Under the pieces are notes generated by a model. The model was not told where the DNA came from, made no database searches, and saw only the letters and a list, made by a program, of their open reading frames with translations. A stretch of DNA of 64,000 nt from Embiotoca jacksoni (Eukaryota > Chordata > Actinopteri > Embiotocidae). The stretch is from assembly GCA_022577435.1 (NCBI GenBank), contig JAKOON010000053.1:887501-951500 (forward strand). The letters run 5' to 3'. Below are positions 11,241-23,526 of the stretch, piece after piece (the stretch's first letter is position 1; each line of letters begins with the position of its first letter). The translations under genes were made by a program, and so were the position numbers.

Positions 11241-12618
11241 ACGTTTTCTCTCTTCTGCCACTCCTTGAAATCTTTTTAGATATTTATGTTAAATTTCTTA
11301 ACATTTACGTGTTGAGATCAAAAGAATAAAAACTTTTTAACATTTTAACTTTCATGCATTTAGCTGACTGTATTTTCTCCCGTGTTTGTTTGTGTGGGCT
11401 GCAGTGGAAAATTGATCAACCAAAGAAAAAGAGGAAGTTGAATGTGAGAATCGTTCTTTCAGATAAATGTTACCGTCGACGCAGCTCGTCTTTTTCAGAG
11501 TTTATTATAAGAAAACTCCGTTTTCATGGTGAAGTTTGACGGCAAACATAAACCAGCAAACCACTGAAGTCTGTGATGAAACACGGTGAAGCTGCAGCAG
11601 CTGAATAACAACATAGATGAGATATTTTAGTGTTGGTTCATATTTATATCTATGAAGTAACTTTCTCTGAAAACTAAAGAGGAAGTGTTTGTGGTGAGAA
11701 TGTGGGTTGAACAGCAGAAGAGATCTGCAGGTTGGTTTTACTAACGAGGACCAGATAAACATCAGAAACACAAATGCTTCTCACATTAATGAGCGTCTGA
11801 CTGAACCGTCTTTAAGCGTCCCACCATCCAACTTGTGAAAACGTGTCGTAGCAGTTCAACATGTTTCATCAGAGTCTGTTTGACTCGCTGCAGACATGAA
11901 CCTTCGGTCCAGTAATGCTATCTGAGGATTTAGGAGTCGTTGACGCTCCAATCAGAGGAGATCCACCAGAGGTCCTGAGAGACTGAGGACCTCTGGTGGC
12001 CGGAGGGAGTAACACAAGGAACAAAACCATGACAGACTTGTACTGTGGTCTGGAGGTGTCTGAGACAGAACTACAAAACACACTGTAAAAGAGGAAATGA
12101 GGAATTTTTATATTCAGGAATTTTACATCATCAGCCGTAGAAAAGACATTTTTTTTACAGATAACATTTAGACATGAAGCTCATTAAAGTCAAATATTTT
12201 ACATTAAATTCAGTTAAAATCTTTACACTGAAAACACTTTAAAAAGAAGCAGTGAATCTTAATCTCAGAGCTACATGTTGCAACAGGAAGCCAAAAAAAT
12301 AAAATACAATAAGAATAAAATAGTTATTATAAGCTATATTTCTTGTTAGATAAATGTCAAATCCAGCTGTTGTGTTCTGATTTAAATGCAGATTTAAAAC
12401 ATTTTGCTCCTTAATATGAGAGAAAATCCAGACTTGAACTTCTTTCTCAAAATTTCAGCTTGAAATAGAAACAACTTGTCATAAAAAACACATCGTCATG
12501 TTGGTAAGAAAACACAAAGACATCAAAAGTAGTACAAATATTTGCTGATTCTGTTTCCTACTCGTGTAAAACGTGATGAGATGATGTTTAACAGCAGTGG
12601 AGTCATTTCTGTTGATGA
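11241..12618. other. Spacer between receptor copies 3 and 4
   Basis: Close match to the spacer 1741-3108. Contains the perfect form of the 37-bp inverted repeat at 11963-11999 and the 3' flank of copy 4. No gene seen. Confidence 0.6.
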
Positions 12619-13449
12619 TCAGCGGAGTTGGAAGGAAACAGAAGGTTCTCCGATGTTTTCATAGTTCACTGTACCGACGTCTTCATCGTTACGCACCTGT
12701 GGAAAACAACACAACAGTGTTTACACTGAGTTTAAACTGAGGTCATAGTTTGTGGTATTGTTGAGATGAACTGTCTCATGTTGTCACGTTTATCTCTTAT
12801 TTTCATCTTCTCATGTGCAGCTTTCAGTTTTTTTGCTATAAATGTTCAGTTTAGATTTCCTAAAGATTCCTTCGCTGAGATAAACACTTCATTTCAAAAC
12901 AAGACAGTTGTGCAATTTTAGCTCAACAATCTTTTTTCTCATGTTTATTCAAAGTTATAGAAACAAATATCACAAACACTTGTTTTTTTCTGGAAAGTTA
13001 TAACTGAATATTCAGTGTTTAAACTCACAGTGTTTTCTTCCTTCTGGTTTTGGTTTCCTGAAAAGACAAAAAGACAAAATAAAGAGTCGACTTTCGTTTC
13101 CACAGAAAAACTAACTTCAGGTTTATCAGAAGTTTTTGTGTAGAAAAGTTTCCTCTGTGAACGTTCTCACCTTTAATTCTTGTCCAAATGTTGACTGTAA
13201 CAACAGATATCACGAGTGCTGCAAAACCCAAAGACACGACGATGCACCACATCAAATATGGAAAACCTGAAATCAATAAAGAAACATTTGGGCTTCAGGT
13301 TTATTTTTTTCTGTTCAGAAAATGAAATGTTTTCAAAGGTGATAAATACAGTTGTTGTTACATGTTGTTGTGAATAATAGACAGAACAAAATAATAGTCA
13401 TATTATCCTGTTAGAAATGTGTGAAATATTGTGTTAATTAATGTATGAA

Positions 13450-13750
13450 TTAATGAGTTATGGCCATAATTGGGTTTTGTGAGGTCACAGTTACCTTTTA
13501 CCACCAAAGTTAATGTTGGTCCCAAATTTGAAAAAATATTCTCTCAGGGCGTTTATGAGATTTCTCGTTCACAAAAATGTAATGAGTGGAAAAGATGGAC
13601 GAGAGGTCACAGTGACTTTGACCTTTGACCTTTGATCACCAAAATCTATTCAGTTCATCTGAGTTTAAGTGAACATTTGTACCTAATGTGAAAAATCAAT
13701 ACATCCTGAAGACCAAGTGAACATTTGTGCCAAATCTAAAAAAAAATTCC
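13450..13750. repeat. Dispersed intron repeat, copy 4
   Basis: Same segment; TGACCTTTGACCT core at 13619-13631. Confidence 0.6.
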
Positions 13751-13791
13751 ATCCGGGATTTCCTGAAATATTACATTTGTATTGTTTCTAC

Positions 13792-13983
13792 CTGGTGATG
13801 TGTTTATTTCCTTTGTTGCAGTTGGTTGAATTGTTGGTCTGATTGTTGTCTTTGTTGCAGTTGGTTGAATTGTTGGTCTGATTGTTGTCTTTGTTGCAGT
13901 TGGTTGAATTGTTGGTGTGATTGTTGTGTTTGTTACAGTTGGTTGAATTGTTGGTCTGATTGTTGTCTTTGTTGAATCTTCAT
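13792..13983 (-). repeat. 39-bp coding minisatellite in stalk exon, copy 4 (4 units)
   Basis: The exon is 36 bp of unique sequence plus four 39-bp units encoding 13 residues of the type TKTTIRPTIQPTA. Thr/Pro-rich composition predicts an extended, O-glycosylated stalk. Other copies: 439-513 one unit, 4282-4317 none, 9942-10016 one, 19246-19437 four, 24700-24930 five, 30157-30231 one (unspliceable). Confidence 0.9.
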
Positions 13984-15079
13984 CTGAAAAAATGTAAACA
14001 ACAACAGAACAAAATAACTGGACGGTAAGAACATACTTCATGTTACCTTGACAACAACAACAGAGGACACAAACTGCTGATATTTAAACTTCAACAAGTG
14101 TTTTATGTAATTAAACATCAGTAAGATGATTTTAAACCATTTTCTCACCTGACGTCTGATGACTGAAGGAAAACAGCTTCTCTTCTTCAGTGTCAACATG
14201 TCTCACTTTACACTTCAATAACTTATAAAATTCTGACTTCTGATCAACAGGAGATGTTGTAAATGTCACAATGGCATTACACGGATATGATGATGTCTTC
14301 ATGTCCGGGGAGGTGTTCACCCACTCCGCTCTGTATCTGCAGTGGTTATGTGACAACACGTAGCAGTCCAAGGTGACTGTCCCATTGACTTCATAGTCAG
14401 TTACTGTTGAAGATGTGTTGAGAAAGAAAACAAAGGTTAAATGAACTTGATCAATAAAGTCAGAATTATTGTCATTTTTTTCTGTATTTTGTTCCGACAG
14501 TTTGATCTGAAAACACAATGATGTAATAAATACTCACTCTTAACAACAGATGGATAAACATCGAAGTCTATTTTTTCTTGTCCTGGTTTGAACTGTCTGC
14601 AGATGTAATAACCAACATCTTCATCTGTGACGTTCTTTATAACCAGAGAACAGTTCGATGTAACACTCAGTCTGTCTGATTTAGATCCAACATCCGGTCC
14701 AATCTGCCCGCGATTAATCAGCTGTGCAACCACGATGCTCTCTGAATTAACGAACATCCAGTCAGTGATGTCAGTTATGTTGACCAGGTATCACATTTCC
14801 ACAAGGCAAAGTGACATCATGTCCTTTGATAGTGAAGAGAGACAGATGTTGTCCAGCTGTTGCTGTCGAGGAGAAGAGAGAGAAATGTGACAAACTGTAA
14901 CATGAAGATGGCTGTAAAAACAAGAATCAATTAAACTCATCAAGTTACAAACAAATCGTATCTGTCTCAGTTGAAGGAAGAATATTTGTATTTGAAGGTT
15001 TCTGATATGAATTCTTACCTGTAAACTGAAGCATCAGCACCAGAAATAAAGACATTTGACTCCATTTGAACGCAGCCAT

Positions 15080-15210
15080 CCTGCTTCTGTCTCTCTTGTT
15101 CTCAACTTCACAAATGACACAATCACTGTTGTAACTTCTTCTTTAAGATGAACATAGTTTCTCCTTCCTGCGAAGACTGAACTGTCACTTCCTCATAGTG
15201 ACTTCAGTCT
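15080..15210 (-). promoter_or_regulatory. Promoter region of receptor copy 4, TATA-like box altered
   Basis: The ETS-type GAGGAAGTGA (15185-15194) is kept, but the AT-rich box reads TTTAAGATGAACATAG on the plus strand instead of TTTAATATAAATATAG. Confidence 0.45.
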
Positions 15211-15734
15211 ATGTTTTCTATTCTAAATAGTTAAATGAATTCAAGATTTTAATTTAAATTCTCCCTAAACATTGTGAAGCGTCTTCCATCTTTTAACGTT
15301 TATGTATTTTGTGAACTTTTATATCCAATGTTTTCCAGTAATGTAACAACGGACAATTTCTTAATCAGCCAGAGAACAGAGGAAGTTAATATGGCACACC
15401 CAAAAATGTCACCACATTTATGTTACTCTGATTTCTTTCGTCATTGTTTTATTTTTAGTGACTTAATATGTAAAACATGAATTTAGGAATTGAAGTAATA
15501 ATGACAGAATGTAATTTAAACACATGGACTGTCCAGAGGGAAAGTAAAGAATTGCAGCGCTTCAGAAGGAACTGTTGACACCGGAGCAGGTTGCTTTCAG
15601 GAGAGACTCCCGCTCACTCCTCAGATGCAATCTGGAAGAAGAACTGAACGCTTCATGTCTTCATTTCTGCTGAACTTTACCTGCGTCCTACAGGATATTA
15701 ATTTAAGTTGCTGTGTTATCATCCCCTGGTTTGG

Positions 15735-16180
15735 AGCAGGCAAATGACCATATTTGGACGGGCTGGGGGGAGGAGCCAAAGGTGGATCTGACTCGATCTG
15801 ATTGGAAACCCGACTATGCTACGTCCCCCCGAACGATGGCTGTAACATGACTGCACCACAGGCCTGTCAATCAAACAGACACACCCCCAAAAGCACTGCT
15901 TTTTGAAGCTGATTTAAAAATGAATGAGGGATTACTTTCAGATGGACCTCCAGACAACTAATAAGAAGGATTGACTTCATCTAACAACAGCGAGATAACT
16001 TGAGAAATTTGATTGACTCAGAATTTCGGGAAACGAGTTGAATGGGAGTCAATGGAGGCTTTTTGGAGCTGACCTCTAGTGGCACTCGGTGGTGTTGCAG
16101 CTTAAGACACTTCCGCATCGGCCTCAGTTTTCAGACCCGGAAGCTATGAACACTTTTATATACAGTCAGTGAGCTTTAGG
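15735..16180. repeat. Dispersed repeat upstream of copy 4 (also 21189-21634 and 26685-27125)
   Basis: Non-coding stretch with GACCATATTTGGACGGGCTG near its start and GACCTCTAGTGGCACTCGG later. A shorter relative occurs at about 6420-6560 and 32190-32330. Recurrence in several spacers marks it as a repeat; the class is not identified. Confidence 0.5.
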
Positions 16181-16550
16181 AGTCGTGTTGGAGCTCCAAT
16201 CAGAGGAGATCCACCGGAGGTCCTGAGACTCTGAGGACCTCTGGTGGCCGGAGGGAGTAACACAAGGAACAAAACCATGACAGACTTGTACTGTGGTCTG
16301 GAGGTGTCTGAGACAGAACTACAAAACACACTGTGAAAGAGGAAATGAGGAATTTTTATATTCAGGAATTTTACATCATCAGCCGTAGAAAAGACATTTT
16401 TTTTTTACAGATAACATTCAGACATGAAGCTCTTTAAAGTCAAATATTCTACATTAAATTCAGTTAAAATCTTTACACTGAAAACACTTTAAAAAGAAAC
16501 AGTGAATCTTAACCTCAGAGCTACATGTTGCAACAGGAAGCCAAAAAAAT

Positions 16551-17762
16551 TGAATAAAATGTCGCCCGTCTACTGTCCAAGTCGGTAGATAGGGCCCCGA
16601 GTTCTTTACTTAATTTAATTGGGTTCGGATAACTAATTAGCTCACAGATAGAACTTAACAGACTGATATAACAATGTAGCTACTAAATACGTGTACTAAC
16701 CCTTTAACCTTTGAAGGTAATAAACACACCCAGAAACCGTTTTAAAATTAAACACAATAGTTTCCCATTTTAATATAAGGCAAATGAATCATATTAAAAA
16801 AAGGAAAATAAGTGTGTTCTTGACTTTTTGTTACACTATGCAGCTTTAAACCAAAGAACTTTTCACTATGACCGTGATACACAAACACACATGCACACCC
16901 CACTAATAATACTTATCTAAGGCGGCAAATTTACCTTTAAAAATAACAAACATTGCAGGCCTGGTTCGATGCTCGGGCTCCTGCAGACCAAAAACTTCAC
17001 GGTCGCTTCACTCAACTGAGCAAAAACAAATGAGACAGTCTGGTACCTTTCCTGAAGTAATGCAGTCCAGCAGACAGTCCACAGCAGGATGATGGAGGGG
17101 GGTATATTCATGGAGCGGGGTGGTTATCCAGCGTTGCCAGAGGAGCTCTGAGCCTTCCCGTGTAGCTCAGAGCGCCACCTGGTGGTCATCTCTCGGTTCA
17201 CCGTCACAAACGGTCCAGACGAAGCCACTGAGTGGAGCTGGGTGAGAGAGCAGCAGGCTGCAGTCCGTCCACGAGGCTAATTAACTACTGGCTGAATTAA
17301 GGAGCAGAATCAGGTCACAGATATCAAACTTTGTGTGGAAGTTCACTGCTACTTCTCTAACAGGAAGTCCTCCAGATTATCTTGCTGATAATTCAAGATT
17401 TAGGGAAATATTCTACTTTTCCTGACCACTTTGGCAAAACTACACCAAGACACCGCTTTGCTCACTAACCTCTCTCTCTTCCTCATCCTCTCACCATGTC
17501 CACAAACGTTGCCACAATCATGTGACCTCATACACCTCTATCGACAGAAATCACTCAATCAAATCAACTGCTTCTATTAAAAAAGGAAAACATCAAATAC
17601 ATCAATTCACTTTTAACATTCTTATCCATGAACTTTACATTTGATCACACAAATGAAATATATAGTTTAACCTTACTGTTTAATAAACTGTATTCATTTA
17701 TTTATTGTATCAAACTATTTATTAAACCTTGATTTATGCATGTTTTTACCTGGGCTACAAAA
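16551..17762. mobile_element. About 1.2-kb insertion in the spacer upstream of copy 4
   Basis: The spacer upstream of copy 3 runs without interruption from CCAAAAAAAT to AAGAATAAAATAG; here about 1.2 kb lies between the same flanks. It includes a run with GCGCCACCTGGTGGTC at about 17173-17188. No coding domain is visible. Probably an inserted non-autonomous element or composite of them; class unknown. Confidence 0.55.
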
Positions 17763-18072
17763 ATAAGAATAAAATAGTTGTTATAAGCTATATTTCTTGT
17801 TAGATAAATGTCAAATCCAGCTGTTGTGTTCTGATTTAAATGCAGATTTAAAACATTTTGCTTCTTAATATGAGAGAAAATCCAGACTTGAACTTCTTTC
17901 TCAAAATTTCAGCTTGAAATAGAAACAACTTGTCATAAAAAACACATCGTCATGTTGGTAAGAAAACACAAAGACATCAAAAGTAGTACAAATATTTGCT
18001 GATTCTGTTTCCTACTCGTGTAAAACGTGATGAGATGATGTTTAACAGCAGTGGAGTCATTTCTGTTGATGA

Positions 18073-20533
18073 TCAGCGGAGTTGGAAGGAAACAGAAGGT
18101 TCTCCGATGTTTTCATAGTTCACTGTACCGACGTCTTCATCGTTACGCACCTGTGGAAAACAACACAACAGTGTTTACACTGAGTTTAAACTGAGGTCAT
18201 AGTTTGTGGTATTGTTGAGATGAACTGTCTCATGTTGTCACGTTTATCTCTTATTTTCATCTTCTCATGTGCAGCTTTCAGTTTTTTTGCTATAAATGTT
18301 CAGTTTAGATTTCCTAAAGATTCCTTCACTGAGATAAACACTTCATTTCAAAACAAGACAGTTGTGCAATTTTAGCTCAACAATCTTTTTTCTCATGTTT
18401 ATTCAAAGTTATAGAAACAAATATCACAAACACTTGTTTTTTTCTGGAAAGTTATAACTGAATATTCAGTGTTTAAACTCACAGTGTTTTCTTCCTTCTG
18501 GTTTTGGTTTCCTGAAAAGACAAAAAGACAAAATAAAGAGTCGACTTTTGCTTCCACAGAAAAACTAACTTCAGGTTTATCAGAAGTTTTTGTGTAGAAA
18601 AGTTTCCTCTGTGAACGTTCTCACCTTTAATTCTTGTCCAAATGTTGACTGTAACAACAGATATCACGAGTGCTGCAAAACCCAAAGACACGACGATGCA
18701 CCACATCAAATATGGAAAACCTGAAATCAATAAAGAAACATTTGGGCTTCAGGTTTATTTTTTTCTGTTCAGAAAATGAAATGTTTTCAAAGGTGATAAA
18801 TACAGTTGTTGTTACATGTTGTTGTGAATAATAGACAGAACAAAATAATAGTCATATTATCCTGTTAGAAATGTGTGAAATATTGTGTTAATTAATGTAT
18901 GAATTAATGAGTTATGGCCATAATTGGGTTTTGTGAGGTCACAGTTACCTTTTACCACCAAAGTTAATGTTGGTCCCAAATTTGAAAAAATATTCTCTCA
19001 GGGCGTTTATGAGATTTCTCGTTCACAAAAATGTAATGAGTGGAAAAGATGGACGAGAGGTCACAGTGACTTTGACCTTTGACCTTTGATCACCAAAATC
19101 TATTCAGTTCATCTGAGTTTAAGTGAACATTTGTACCTAATGTGAAAAATCAATACATCCTGAAGACCAAGTGAACATTTGTGCCAAATCTAAAAAAAAA
19201 TTCCATCCGGGATTTCCTGAAATATTACATTTGTATTGTTTCTACCTGGTGATGTGTTTATTTCCTTTGTTGCAGTTGGTTGAATTGTTGGTCTGATTGT
19301 TGTCTTTGTTGCAGTTGGTTGAATTGTTGGTCTGATTGTTGTCTTTGTTGCAGTTGGTTGAATTGTTGGTGTGATTGTTGTGTTTGTTACAGTTGGTTGA
19401 ATTGTTGGTCTGATTGTTGTCTTTGTTGAATCTTCATCTGAAAAAATGTAAACAACAACAGAACAAAATAACTGGACGGTAAGAACATACTTCATGTTAC
19501 CTTGACAACAACAACAGAGGACACAAACTGCTGATATTTAAACTTCAACAAGTGTTTTATGTAATTAAACATCAGTAAGATGATTTTAAACCATTTTCTC
19601 ACCTGACGTCTGATGACTGAAGGAAAACAGCTTCTCTTCTTCAGTGTCAACATGTCTCACTTTACACTTCAATAACTTATAAAATTCTGACTTCTGATCA
19701 ACAGGAGATGTTGTAAATGTCACAATGGCATTACACGGATATGATAATGTCTTCATGTCCGGGGAGGTGTTCACCCACTCCGCTCTGTATCTGCAGTGGT
19801 TATGTGACAACACGTAGCAGTCCAAGGTGACTGTCCCATTGACTTCATAGTCAGTTACTGTTGAAGATGTGTTGAGAAAGAAAACAAAGGTTAAATGAAC
19901 TTGATCAATAAAGTCAGAATTATTGTCATTTTTTTCTGTATTTTGTTCCGACAGTTTGATCTGAAAACACAATGATGTAATAAATACTCACTCTTAACAA
20001 CAGATGGATAAACATCGAAGTCTATTTTTTCTTGTCCTGGTTTGAACTGTCTGCAGATGTAATAACCAACATCTTCATCTGTGACGTTCTTTATAACCAG
20101 AGAACAGTTCGATGTAACACTCAGTCTGTCTGATTTAGATCCAACATCCGGTCCAATCTGCCCGCGATTAATCAGCTGTGCAACCACGATGCTCTCTGAA
20201 TTAACGAACATCCAGTCAGTGATGTCAGTTATGTTGACCAGGTATCACATTTCCACAAGGCAAAGTGACATCATGTCCTTTGATAGTGAAGAGAGACAGA
20301 TGTTGTCCAGCTGTTGCTGTCGAGGAGAAGAGAGAGAAATGTGACAAACTGTAACATGAAGATGGCTGTAAAAACAAGAATCAATTAAACTCATCAAGTT
20401 ACAAACAAATCGTATCTGTCTCAGTTGAAGGAAGAATATTTGTATTTGAAGGTTTCTGATATGAATTCTTACCTGTAAACTGAAGCATCAGCACCAGAAA
20501 TAAAGACATTTGACTCCATTTGAACGCAGCCAT
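18073..20533 (-). pseudogene. Two-Ig-domain receptor, copy 5, near-identical duplicate of copy 4
   Basis: This unit repeats copy 4 at an offset of exactly 5,454 bp. Exons: 20473-20533, 19992-20316, 19603-19960, 19246-19437, 18625-18720, 18483-18511, 18073-18150. It carries the same 2-bp loss in Ig1 (TGA at 20225-20227 on the plus strand), the same seven-A homopolymer in Ig2 and the same four stalk repeats. I see only a handful of base differences from copy 4 over the unit, one changing Ser to Leu in Ig2 (KTSSYP versus KTLSYP). The lesion therefore arose before the duplication. Tail and membrane exons remain open, so loss is recent. Confidence 0.8.
18904..19204. repeat. Dispersed intron repeat, copy 5
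   Basis: Same segment; TGACCTTTGACCT core at 19073-19085. Confidence 0.6.
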
Positions 20534-20664
20534 CCTGCTTCTGTCTCTCTTGTTCTCAACTTCACAAATGACACAATCACTGTTGTAACTTCTTCTTTAA
20601 GATGAACATAGTTTCTCCTTCCTGCGAAGACTGAACTGTCACTTCCTCATAGTGACTTCAGTCT
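20534..20664 (-). promoter_or_regulatory. Promoter region of receptor copy 5, TATA-like box altered
   Basis: Same as copy 4: ETS-type site at 20639-20648, TATA-like box changed by the same substitutions. Confidence 0.45.
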
Positions 20665-22004
20665 ATGTTTTCTATTCTAAATAGTTAAATGAATTCAAGA
20701 TTTTAATTTAAATTCTCCCTAAACATTGTGAAGCGTCTTCCATCTTTTAACGTTTATGTATTTTGTGAACTTTTATATCCAATGTTTTCCAGTAATGTAA
20801 CAACGGACAATTTCTTAATCAGCCAGAGAACAGAGGAAGTTAATATGGCACACCCAAAAATGTCACCACATTTATGTTACTCTGATTTCTTTCGTCATTG
20901 TTTTATTTTTAGTGACTTAATATGTAAAACATGAATTTAGGAATTGAAGTAATAATGACAGAATGTAATTTAAACACATGGACTGTCCAGAGGGAAAGTA
21001 AAGAATTGCAGCGCTTCAGAAGGAACTGTTGACACCGGAGCAGGTTGCTTTCAGGAGAGACTCCCGCTCACTCCTCAGATGCAATCTGGAAGAAGAACTG
21101 AACGCTTCATGTCTTCATTTCTGCTGAACTTTACCTGCGTCCTACAGGATATTAATTTAAGTTGCTGTGTTATCATCCCCTGGTTTGGAGCAGGCAAATG
21201 ACCATATTTGGACGGGCTGGGGGGAGGAGCCAAAGGTGGATCTGACTCGATCTGATTGGAAACCCGACTATGCTACGTCCCCCCGAACGATGGCTGTAAC
21301 ATGACTGCACCACAGGCCTGTCAATCAAACAGACACACCCCCAAAAGCACTGCTTTTTGAAGCTGATTTAAAAATGAATGAGGGATTACTTTCAGATGGA
21401 CCTCCAGACAACTAATAAGAAGGATTGACTTCATCTAACAACAGCGAGATAACTTGAGAAATTTGATTGACTCAGAATTTCGGGAAACGAGTTGAATGGG
21501 AGTCAATGGAGGCTTTTTGGAGCTGACCTCTAGTGGCACTCGGTGGTGTTGCAGCTTAAGACACTTCCGCATCGGCCTCAGTTTTCAGACCCGGAAGCTA
21601 TGAACACTTTTATATACAGTCAGTGAGCTTTAGGAGTCGTGTTGGAGCTCCAATCAGAGGAGATCCACCGGAGGTCCTGAGACTCTGAGGACCTCTGGTG
21701 GCCGGAGGGAGTAACACAAGGAACAAAACCATGACAGACTTGTACTGTGGTCTGGAGGTGTCTGAGACAGAACTACAAAACACACTGTGAAAGAGGAAAT
21801 GAGGAATTTTTATATTCAGGAATTTTACATCATCAGCCGTAGAAAAGACATTTTTTTTTTACAGATAACATTCAGACATGAAGCTCTTTAAAGTCAAATA
21901 TTCTACATTAAATTCAGTTAAAATCTTTACACTGAAAACACTTTAAAAAGAAGCAGTGAATCTTAACCTCAGAGCTACATGTTGCAACAGGAAGCCAAAA
22001 AAAT

Positions 22005-23216
22005 TGAATAAAATGTCGCCCGTCTACTGTCCAAGTCGGTAGATAGGGCCCCGAGTTCTTTACTTAATTTAATTGGGTTCGGATAACTAATTAGCTCACA
22101 GATAGAACTTAACAGACTGATATAACAATGTAGCTACTAAATACGTGTACTAACCCTTTAACCTTTGAAGGTAATAAACACACCCAGAAACCGTTTTAAA
22201 ATTAAACACAATAGTTTCCCATTTTAATATAAGGCAAATGAATCATATTAAAAAAAGGAAAATAAGTGTGTTCTTGACTTTTTGTTACACTATGCAGCTT
22301 TAAACCAAAGAACTTTTCACTATGACCGTGATACACAAACACACATGCACACCCCACTAATAATACTTATCTAAGGCGGCAAATTTACCTTTAAAAATAA
22401 CAAACATTGCAGGCCTGGTTCGATGCTCGGGCTCCTGCAGACCAAAAACTTCACGGTCGCTTCACTCAACTGAGCAAAAACAAATGAGACAGTCTGGTAC
22501 CTTTCCTGAAGTAATGCAGTCCAGCAGACAGTCCACAGCAGGATGATGGAGGGGGGTATATTCATGGAGCGGGGTGGTTATCCAGCGTTGCCAGAGGAGC
22601 TCTGAGCCTTCCCGTGTAGCTCAGAGCGCCACCTGGTGGTCATCTCTCGGTTCACCGTCACAAACGGTCCAGACGAAGCCACTGAGTGGAGCTGGGTGAG
22701 AGAGCAGCAGGCTGCAGTCCGTCCACGAGGCTAATTAACTACTGGCTGAATTAAGGAGCAGAATCAGGTCACAGATATCAAACTTTGTGTGGAAGTTCAC
22801 TGCTACTTCTCTAACAGGAAGTCCTCCAGATTATCTTGCTGATAATTCAAGATTTAGGGAAATATTCTACTTTTCCTGACCACTTTGGCAAAACTACACC
22901 AAGACACCGCTTTGCTCACTAACCTCTCTCTCTTCCTCATCCTCTCACCATGTCCACAAACGTTGCCACAATCATGTGACCTCATACACCTCTATCGACA
23001 GAAATCACTCAATCAAATCAACTGCTTCTATTAAAAAAGGAAAACATCAAATACATCAATTCACTTTTAACATTCTTATCCATGAACTTTACATTTGATC
23101 ACACAAATGAAATATGTAGTTTAACCTTACTGTTTAATAAACTGTATTCATTTATTTATTGTATCAAACTATTTATTAAACCTTGATTTATGCATGTTTT
23201 TACCTGGGCTACAAAA
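22005..23216. mobile_element. Same 1.2-kb insertion upstream of copy 5
   Basis: Duplicate of 16551-17762 at the 5,454-bp offset. Confidence 0.55.
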
Positions 23217-23526
23217 ATAAGAATAAAATAGTTGTTATAAGCTATATTTCTTGTTAGATAAATGTCAAATCCAGCTGTTGTGTTCTGATTTAAATGCAGA
23301 TTTAAAACATTTTGCTTCTTAATATGAGAGAAAATCCAGACTTGAACTTCTTTCTCAAAATTTCAGCTTGAAATAGAAACAACTTGTCATAAAAAACACA
23401 TCGTCATGTTGGTAAGAAAACACAAAGACATCAAAAGTAGTACAAATATTTGCTGATTCTGTTTCCTACTCGTGTAAAACGTGATGAGATGATGTTTAAC
23501 AGCAGTGGAGTCATTTCTGTTGATGA

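Larger units (their letters stand above)
12619..15079 (-). pseudogene. Two-Ig-domain receptor, copy 4, stop codon in Ig domain 1
   Basis: All seven exons of the short-tail architecture are recognisable: 15019-15079, 14538-14862, 14149-14506, 13792-13983, 13171-13266, 13029-13057, 12619-12696. The Ig1 exon is 325 bp, not 327: two bases are missing where intact copies read QHNC, giving QHN followed by TGA (14771-14773 on the plus strand). Translation would stop after about 50 residues. The Ig2 exon also has the seven-A homopolymer. The stalk has four 39-bp repeats and the membrane segment starts FPYLMWCIVV (Trp where copies 2 and 7 have Arg). The tail VNYENI is intact. The AT-rich TATA-like box of copies 1-3 and 7 is altered here. 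Probably a pseudogene or a null allele; an assembly or sequencing error is less likely because copy 5 carries the same lesion. Confidence 0.8.
12619..23526. repeat. 5,454-bp tandem duplication holding copies 4 and 5
   Basis: Everything from 12619-18072 recurs at 18073-23526 with a constant offset of 5,454 bp and only scattered single-base differences. The unit includes one receptor gene and its upstream spacer. Copy 6 with its spacer (23527 to about 29015) is a third, slightly more diverged member. Confidence 0.9.

Noticed and set aside
14627..14890. Plus-strand 87-residue frame, repeated at 20081
   Set aside because: Antisense of the Ig1 exon, opened by the same 2-bp deletion that damages copies 4 and 5.
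16917..17111. 64-residue frame in the 1.2-kb insertion, present three times
   Set aside because: Its three copies are near-identical because the whole region was duplicated; no recognisable domain or start context.
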